Source of the DNA: Euzebya pacifica
GTDB taxonomy: Bacteria; Actinomycetota; Nitriliruptoria; Euzebyales; Euzebyaceae
Direction of reading: 5' to 3'
Assembly: GCF_003344865.1 (NCBI RefSeq)
Contig: NZ_CP031165.1
Location: 2,609,910 to 2,673,909 of the forward strand
DNA length: 64,000 bases
Position 1 is the stretch's first letter. Every line of letters begins with the position of its first letter. The notes under the pieces are model-generated. The model searched no databases and had not been told where the DNA came from. It saw nothing but the letters and a program-made list of their open reading frames with translations. Below, in pieces: positions 59,029-64,000 of this stretch. The translations under genes and the position numbers were made by a program.

Positions 59029-59592
59029 ATGAAGATCCTCATGATGGCCGACCACGCGTCGGTGGCAGCCCAGGTCCGTACGGCCGTGGAGGGCTGGGAC
59101 GCCTCAACGGTGTTCCAGGTCTCGACGCCCCAGCGGGCGATCGCCCTGCTCGACGAGGGCGAGTCCTACGACGTCGTCGTCGCCGACAACGACACCCACC
59201 CCACCGGTGGGCTCGCGCTGGCCCGGGAGGTGAAGGCCCGTGGGCAGATGGGCAAGGACATGCCGCCCGTGGTGCTGCTGATCGCCCGAGCCCAGGACAA
59301 GTGGCTGGCCAACTGGTCCCAGGCGGACGCGTACGTGCAGAAGCCGGCCGACCCCTTCGACCTGCGAGAGACGCTGCAGGCCGTCGTCGCCGGCGACCCG
59401 ATCCCGGCGCTTCCCGGCGTGGGCGGCGAACCGAAGCCGTCGTTGCTGGACCCCGCTCCCGAGCGCGAGCTCGCCGTCCAGACCGGCGCGGTCGGTCGTT
59501 CCGACGAGGGGCCTGCCGACGAGCTGCCCGAGGGTGCCACCGGTGACGCCGCTGCGGTTGCGGCGGGCACGAACCCCTCCACCGGTCTGTAG
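59029..59592 (+). CDS. Stand-alone receiver-like protein with acidic tail
   Basis: The 187-residue protein begins MKILMMADHASVAAQVRTAVE, like a CheY-type receiver. VVVADNDTHPTGGLALAREVKARG holds the phospho-acceptor-like Asp (Asp-Asn-Asp), and YVQKPADPFDL holds the conserved Lys. A conserved pattern up to about residue 125 is followed by a 60-residue acidic, Ala/Pro-rich tail without a DNA-binding domain. It could be a phosphorelay target for an orphan kinase. A GTG at 59023 is an alternative start. It lies between korB and trpD with no clear functional link. Confidence 0.75.
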   Translation: MKILMMADHASVAAQVRTAVEGWDASTVFQVSTPQRAIALLDEGESYDVVVADNDTHPTGGLALAREVKARGQMGKDMPPVVLLIARAQDKWLANWSQADAYVQKPADPFDLRETLQAVVAGDPIPALPGVGGEPKPSLLDPAPERELAVQTGAVGRSDEGPADELPEGATGDAAAVAAGTNPSTGL

Positions 59593-59596
59593 CCCC

Positions 59597-60628
59597 GTGC
59601 GCGACGAGGTCCGTTTCCCCGACGTGCTCTCGGCCCTCCTGGCCGGCAACGACCTCGATGACGCCACCACGTCGTCGGTGATGGAACAGATCATGGACGG
59701 CAACGCCACGCCGGCCCAGGTCGCCGGGCTGCTGATGGCGCTGCGCATGAAGGGCGAGACCGGTGAGGAGATCGCCGGCCTGGTCCGGTCGATGCGGTCC
59801 TACGCCCTGCCCGTCCGGGTCGACGGTCCGCTGGTCGACACGTGCGGCACCGGTGGGGACCGAGCGGGGACGTTCAACGTGTCCACCGTCTCGGCCATCG
59901 TCGTGGCCGGCGCCGGGGCGAAGGTCGCCAAGCACGGCAACCGGGCGGCGAGCGGCAAGTGCGGGTCCGCTGACCTGCTCGAGGCGTGGGGAGTCGTCAT
60001 CGACCTGCCCCCTGAAGGCGTCGAGGCCTGCATCGAGGAGGTCGGAATCGGCTTCTGCTTCGCCCCGAAGTTCCACCCGGCGATGCGGCACGTTGCGCCG
60101 GCGCGCCGCGAGCTGGGCGTCCCGACCGTCTTCAACTTCCTCGGCCCGTTGACCAACCCGGCGGGTGCGTCGCACCAGTCGATCGGCGTGTCCGATGCGT
60201 CCATGGCGCCCAAGATGGCCGACGTCCTTGCCCGCCTGGGGTCGACACACGCGCTCGTCTTCCACGGCCACGATGGTCTGGACGAGCTCACGACGACGGG
60301 TCCCAGCACGATCTGGGAGATCCGGGACGGAGCGGTCGAGCAGTACCAGTTCGACCCTGCCGACCACGGCATCGCCCGCGCCACCCTGGCCGACCTGAGG
60401 GGCGGCGAGGTCGACGTCAACCTGCGCATCGCCAACCAGATCCTCGACGGGGTCGAGGGTGCACCCCGCGACATCGTCGTCGTCGGCGCCGCTGCGGCCC
60501 TCCGTGCGGCCGACCACCACGACAGCTGGGACGACGCCATCGCGGCGGCCAAGGAGTCCATCGACTCCGGATCCGCCCGCCGCGTCCGCGACGAGTGGGT
60601 CAAGCTCTCCTCCTCCCTGGCCGCCTGA
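59597..60628 (+). CDS. trpD: Anthranilate phosphoribosyltransferase
   Basis: The 343-residue protein from GTG 59597 has TrpD motifs: FPDVLSALLAG, QVAGLLMALRMKGETGEEIAGLVR, VDTCGTGGDRAGTFNVST (PRPP site), KHGNRAASGKCGSADLLEAWG, FAPKFHPAMRHVAPARRELGVPTVFNFLGPLTNPA and HGHDGLDELTTTG. It is the second step of tryptophan synthesis. It is the only trp gene in the window and follows the receiver gene by 4 bases, so the two are probably cotranscribed. Confidence 0.96.
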   Translation: MRDEVRFPDVLSALLAGNDLDDATTSSVMEQIMDGNATPAQVAGLLMALRMKGETGEEIAGLVRSMRSYALPVRVDGPLVDTCGTGGDRAGTFNVSTVSAIVVAGAGAKVAKHGNRAASGKCGSADLLEAWGVVIDLPPEGVEACIEEVGIGFCFAPKFHPAMRHVAPARRELGVPTVFNFLGPLTNPAGASHQSIGVSDASMAPKMADVLARLGSTHALVFHGHDGLDELTTTGPSTIWEIRDGAVEQYQFDPADHGIARATLADLRGGEVDVNLRIANQILDGVEGAPRDIVVVGAAAALRAADHHDSWDDAIAAAKESIDSGSARRVRDEWVKLSSSLAA

Positions 60629-60705
60629 CCCGGGGTCGCCCGCCCGCCCCCGTGGGGTCTGGCGTCTCGTCCGATGTGCCCGGCCAGCGCCGGCGGTGTG
60701 GCCAC

Positions 60706-60826
60706 TGGCGCGATCGGGGCCTGCGTCGGCCTGACGCGATGATCGGCACGATCCTCCTGGGCGCGACGGCTCCCGGTTGGCGCGATCGGGGCTTGCGTCG
60801 GCCTGAGGCGATGATCGGCACGATCC
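60706..60826. repeat. 49-bp direct repeat, 72 bp apart
   Basis: Segments 60706-60754 and 60778-60826 match at 47 of 49 positions (two substitutions). They begin TGGCGCGATCGGGGC and end GATGATCGGCACGATCC. They lie between trpD and the split endonuclease gene. The period is 72 bp. Confidence 0.93.
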
Positions 60827-60913
60827 CGATGCACGGACTGCGACCGAAGAGGTCAGGACGGGCTGTGGACAACGCGATGGACGGCTTCGCCTGTGGAGCC
60901 TGATGCTCTGGAC

Positions 60914-61290
60914 ATGCAGCACCTCCACGGAGTCGCGACGCTCGCGCAGCTTGCCCGAGCCGGCATCAGCAAGGACCGGCTGAGCCGCATGCCTGAGTAC
61001 GAACGGTGCGCCAAGGGCCACTATGCGCTTCCGGGTGCTCGGCGGGACTTCTGGTTCCACGCCGCCCTCGCTCAGTCCATTGCTGGAGAGGACTCGCGCC
61101 TGACGTCGGACTCCGCGTTGTACGCGTGCAAGGTGCTGAAGGACGCTCCGGCACGCCTCCGAGTCGTGGTGAACGAGGGGAAGGGCAGCCGAAAGAAGCG
61201 GGGGTTCGACGTACGACGTTCGAGCCACCTCCCGGAGGCCGTGGTGACAAGGCATGGCATCCGATCCGTGCCCGTCGCCTATGCGCTCAC
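60914..61290 (+). pseudogene. DUF559-type endonuclease gene, 5' fragment, split by an IS21-family element
   Basis: The fragment encodes MQHLHGVATLAQLARAGISKDRLSRM and onward, a winged-helix N-terminal domain as in AbiEi-like proteins, and ends in YALT exactly at the insertion. The final CTCAC is repeated after the element. Joining it to the 3' fragment gives ...VAYALTDYARDASDRGVAF..., a continuous frame. GTG 60893 is another start. The intact protein would have 295 or a few more residues. The role was probably nucleic-acid cleavage in a defence or mobile context; this follows only from the DUF559-like nuclease fold. Confidence 0.88.
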
Positions 61291-61421
61291 TGTCGGTAGC
61301 GGCCCAATACTGACCCCCTGACGACGGGCGAATCTTGACCCCCTTCGTCGTGGTTCACCTGCTGTGGGCGGGTGGGATCTGACCCTGACTCGATCGTGTC
61401 GTCGAGTCAGGAGGAAGGGTT

Positions 61422-62639
61422 GTGATTGACGTGGAGCAGTGGGCTGAGGTCCGCCGGTTGCATTTCGCTGAGGGGATGGCGATCAAGGCGATCGTGCGGG
61501 CGACGGGGTTGTCGCGCAACACGGTGCGGGCGGCGATCCGCTCGGCGTCGCCACCGAAGTACGAGCGGGAGGCGGCGGGGTCGGCGGTGGATGCGTTCGA
61601 GCCGCAGATCCGCCAGTTGCTCAAGGCCACGCCGGACATGCCGGCCACGGTGATCGCCGAGCGGATCGGCTGGTCGCGGGGGATGACGGTGCTGCGCGAC
61701 CGGGTGCGTGAGCTGCGTCCGGCCTACCTGCTGCCGGAGGGGTATGGCCGCACCGTCTATCGGGAGGGCGAGCTGGCCCAGTGGGACCTGTGGTTCCCCG
61801 AGGACCTGAAGGTGCCGGTCGGGTTCGGACAGACCGCGGTGCTGCCGGTGATCGTCGGGGTGCCCTGCTACTCGCGGTGGATCACCGCCCGGATGATCCC
61901 GTCCAAGGACAAACACGACGTGCTCGGCGGGCACCTGTGGTGCCTCCGCGACCTGGGCCGGGTGCCCCGCAAGGGGGTGTATGACGGCGAGCCCGCGATC
62001 AGCGTCCGGCGGGGCCGCAAGCTGGTCTACACCCAGGAGTACTTGGCGTTCCGAGGCACGTTGGGGATGGGCTCGATCGTGCTGGCCAAGGGCCACCCGG
62101 AGCGCAAGGGGGTGGTGGAGCGGGCCAACGGCTACCTGGAAACGAGCTTCATGCCCGGACGCAGCTTCGGCTCGATCGACGACTTCAACACCCAGCTGGG
62201 CCTGTGGCTTGAGGACCGGGCCAACGTCAGGGTCCACGCCGGGCTGCGCCAGCGGCCCTCCGAACGCATCGACGCCGACCTGGCCGCGATGCTGCCGCTG
62301 CCGCCGGTGCCGCCCGATGTCGATTGGACCCACACCGTCCGGTTGGGCGCCGACCACTGGGTGCGGGTGGACACCAACGACTACTCCGTCCACCCGGGCG
62401 CGATCGGCCGCAAGGTCACCATCCGCCGCACCGCCGATCAGGTCGTGGTGACCTGTGGCCGCGACGAGGTCGCCCGCCACGACCGGGTCCTCGCCAAGCA
62501 TCAGACCATCACCGACCCGGCCCACGACGCCGCCCGCAAGGCCCGCGCCCAGCTGCTCGAGCTGCCCGTCGCCGGCCCCGACACCGGTGTGGAGCAGCGG
62601 GACCTCGCCGACTACGACCGGCTGCTCGGGGTGGCCTGA
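61422..62639 (+). CDS. istA: IS21-family transposase
   Basis: The 405-residue protein starts at GTG 61422, after AGGAGGAAGGG. It has an HTH (FAEGMAIKAIVRATGLSRNTVRAAI) and an rve integrase core; candidate catalytic residues are Asp122 (AQWDLWF), Asp188 (VYDGEP) and Glu233 (KGVVERANGYLE), followed by a C-terminal β domain (VDTNDYSVHPGAIGRKVTIRRT) typical of IstA. It cuts and joins the element ends, needing IstB. The stop overlaps the istB ATG (TGATG). Confidence 0.95.
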   Translation: MIDVEQWAEVRRLHFAEGMAIKAIVRATGLSRNTVRAAIRSASPPKYEREAAGSAVDAFEPQIRQLLKATPDMPATVIAERIGWSRGMTVLRDRVRELRPAYLLPEGYGRTVYREGELAQWDLWFPEDLKVPVGFGQTAVLPVIVGVPCYSRWITARMIPSKDKHDVLGGHLWCLRDLGRVPRKGVYDGEPAISVRRGRKLVYTQEYLAFRGTLGMGSIVLAKGHPERKGVVERANGYLETSFMPGRSFGSIDDFNTQLGLWLEDRANVRVHAGLRQRPSERIDADLAAMLPLPPVPPDVDWTHTVRLGADHWVRVDTNDYSVHPGAIGRKVTIRRTADQVVVTCGRDEVARHDRVLAKHQTITDPAHDAARKARAQLLELPVAGPDTGVEQRDLADYDRLLGVA

Positions 62640-63424
62640 TGGCAACCACGCCGGCGTCGGCCACCGACAGCCACCTGGCCTACCTGTGCCGGGCCATGAA
62701 GGCCCCGTCCCTCGCGGCGGCCGCCCCGCGGCTGGCCGACCGGGCCCGCGAGGAGGGCTGGACCCACGAGGCGTTCCTCGCCGCGTGCCTTGAGAAAGAA
62801 GTCGACGCCCGCGCCGCCCACGGCGGCCAGGCCCGCATCAAAGCCGCGAAGTTCCCGGCCCGCAAGACCCTGGAGGACTTCGACTTCGACCACCAGACCT
62901 CCGTCAAGCGCGAATTGATCGGCCATCTCGGCCAGCTCGACTTCGTCGACGCCCGCGCCAACGTGGTGTTCCTCGGCCCGCCCGGCACCGGCAAGACCCA
63001 CCTCTCCATCGCGCTGGGCATCCGCGCCTGCCTGGCCGGTCACCGCGTCGCCTTCGCCACCGCCGCCCAATGGGTCGACCGGCTCGGCGCCGCCCACGCC
63101 GCCGGCCGGCTCCAGGACGAACTCCGCGCCCTCGGCCGCGTCCCCGTCGTGGTCATCGACGAGGTCGGCTACATCCCGTTTGAGGCCGAGGCCGCCAACC
63201 TGTTCTTCCAACTCATCGCCGCCAGATACGAACGCGCCAGCGTGATCATGAGCTCCAACAAGCCATTCAGCCGGTGGGGCGAGGTCTTCGGCGACCCCGT
63301 CGTGGCCGCAGCCATGATCGACCGGCTCGTCCACCACGCCGACGTCGTCCCGCTCAAGGGCGACAGCTACCGCCTCAAGGACCGCGACCTCGGCCGCGTC
63401 CCCGCCGCCGACCCAGCACCATGA
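62639..63424 (+). CDS. istB: IS21-family transposition helper ATPase
   Basis: The 261-residue AAA+ protein has LEDFDFDHQTSV, Walker A GPPGTGKTH, Walker B VVVIDEVGYIPF, sensor region IMSSNKPFSRW and a C-terminal VPLKGDSYRL, all typical of IstB/DnaC-like ATPases. It forms filaments that select the target and activate IstA. It ends 61 bp before the right terminal repeat. Confidence 0.96.
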   Translation: MATTPASATDSHLAYLCRAMKAPSLAAAAPRLADRAREEGWTHEAFLAACLEKEVDARAAHGGQARIKAAKFPARKTLEDFDFDHQTSVKRELIGHLGQLDFVDARANVVFLGPPGTGKTHLSIALGIRACLAGHRVAFATAAQWVDRLGAAHAAGRLQDELRALGRVPVVVIDEVGYIPFEAEAANLFFQLIAARYERASVIMSSNKPFSRWGEVFGDPVVAAAMIDRLVHHADVVPLKGDSYRLKDRDLGRVPAADPAP

Positions 63425-63490
63425 ACTCCAGAGGGGGTCAAGATTCAACCGCTGCAAGGGGGTCAGATTTCGCCCGCTGTTGACACTCAC

Positions 63491-64000
63491 CGACTATGCC
63501 CGTGATGCGTCCGATCGAGGGGTGGCCTTCGCCATCAGCTCGGCACTCGGGCTTCGGCTGACGACGCTCGAGGAGATTGCAGCCATCGTGGACGGCCGCG
63601 GTCAGTTTCCGGGCTCGGCACGGATGAGGAGGGTGCTCGCCGATTTCGGTGACGCCGAGTCCCACTCTCGTCGTGAGCGCTCCTTGCGACGAGAGCTGTT
63701 GCGTCTGGGTGTCCCGATCGTCGACGGCAGCCATGACATCCTGGACGAGCGGGGGAGGACCGTCGCGCAGGCTGACGTGGCTGTCCCCGCGGTGCGTCTC
63801 AACGCCGAGGTCGACGGACCGCACCACTTCGCTCCCGCGCAACAGGCCTCCGACAGACGGCGGGACCGCAACCTCAAGGCCATCGACTGGGACGTCGTCC
63901 GCTACCTCTACTACGAGATCGATGAGGACGTGGAGAGGGTCGCCCGGGAGATCGCTGACCTGTATCACCGGCGGCTGCGCGCCCTCCAGCAGGCCGCCTG
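63491..64000 (+). pseudogene. DUF559-type endonuclease gene, 3' fragment
   Basis: After the CTCAC duplication the frame of the 5' fragment resumes (DYARDASDRGVAFAISSAL). It includes a helical segment (FPGSARMRRVLADFGDAESHSRRERSLRREL) and the DUF559/VSR-like nuclease part: DVAVPAVRLNAEVDGPHHF, then RRRDRNLKAIDWDVVRYLY. Asp/Glu in NAEVDG and the following His match the PD-(D/E)xK-type core. The window ends in TG after LQQAA, probably the first two bases of a TGA stop. In the absence of the element the gene would be complete. Confidence 0.88.

Larger units (their letters stand above)
61291..63485. mobile_element. Complete IS21-family insertion sequence
   Basis: The 2195-bp element has two genes (istA, istB) and imperfect terminal inverted repeats. 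The left end reads TGTCGGTAGCGG and the right end, reversed, TGTCAACAGCGG. Both ends hold two internal TTGACCCCC/CTGACCCCC-type repeats at similar distances, the multiple transposase sites of IS21. It is flanked by a 5-bp duplication CTCAC (61286-61290 and 63486-63490). Both genes are intact, so it may be active, and the host gene would be restored by precise loss of the element and one CTCAC. Confidence 0.96.

Overview
The window is dense, very G+C-rich bacterial chromosome with short intergenic gaps, frequent GTG/TTG starts and many ATGA/GTGA overlaps. Gene content points to an actinobacterium: a GlnA2-GlnE pair as in mycobacteria, a DUF6458-type small membrane protein, WhiG/FliA- and ECF-type sigma factors and GlnR-like boxes. 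Four exported proteins with cell-wall-binding repeat 2 modules, together with KorAB and GSII, suggest a deep marine lineage such as Euzebya/Nitriliruptoria. That placement is an inference, not a search result.

Layout. 1-3570: a truncated exported nucleotidase-like wall protein, D-aminoacyl-tRNA deacylase and an orphan histidine kinase. 3702-15628: nitrogen block (amt, glnA2, glnE, later the GSII glutamine synthetase) interleaved with a VOC protein, a retropepsin-like protein, a trypsin with wall-binding repeats and a MOSC protein. 15770-22351: a LuxR-type regulator with a degenerate P-loop, a small exported peptide, a GGDEF-EAL protein and an epimerase. 22518-27466: an atypical SDR and a coupled glycosyltransferase cassette with two unknown proteins. 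27492-30727: an exported propeller-like protein, a lipoprotein and a K+ channel. 30865-33663: two 79-residue paralogues flanking a DUF899 gene with twin operators, a hydrolase and a frameshifted mscL. 33873-39461: glnA1, a small membrane protein, MscS and another wall-binding protein. 39528-47784: lipA/lipB, a sigma factor, a 2-oxoacid dehydrogenase E2 and E3, gcvT and a desuccinylase-like protein. 47981-54588: ECF sigma with partner, nadA, glycerate kinase, a GAF/degenerate-GGDEF protein, a YbaK deacylase, an A-type Fe-S carrier and a TusA-like protein. 54617-60628: cysteine desulfurase, korA-korB, a receiver-domain protein and trpD. 60914-64000: a DUF559-type endonuclease gene split by a complete IS21-family element with a 5-bp target duplication.

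How the genes fit together. Amt imports ammonium, three different glutamine synthetases assimilate it and GlnE can adenylylate the class I enzyme. GlnR-like boxes precede amt and glnA1, with a weaker pair before the GSII gene, so nitrogen control is probably shared. LipA/LipB make the lipoyl group used by the E2/E3 (and by the glycine cleavage system to which GcvT belongs). The cysteine desulfurase, TusA-like and A-type carrier genes could supply sulfur and clusters to nearby Fe-S enzymes (KorAB, LipA, NadA). No tRNA, rRNA or CRISPR array was recognised. The most notable observations are the exact IS21 insertion, the GlnR-like boxes, the twin palindromic operators, the duplicated 79-residue family, the mscL frameshift, and a recurring TANNNT box 6-9 nt before start codons that suggests many leaderless mRNAs.
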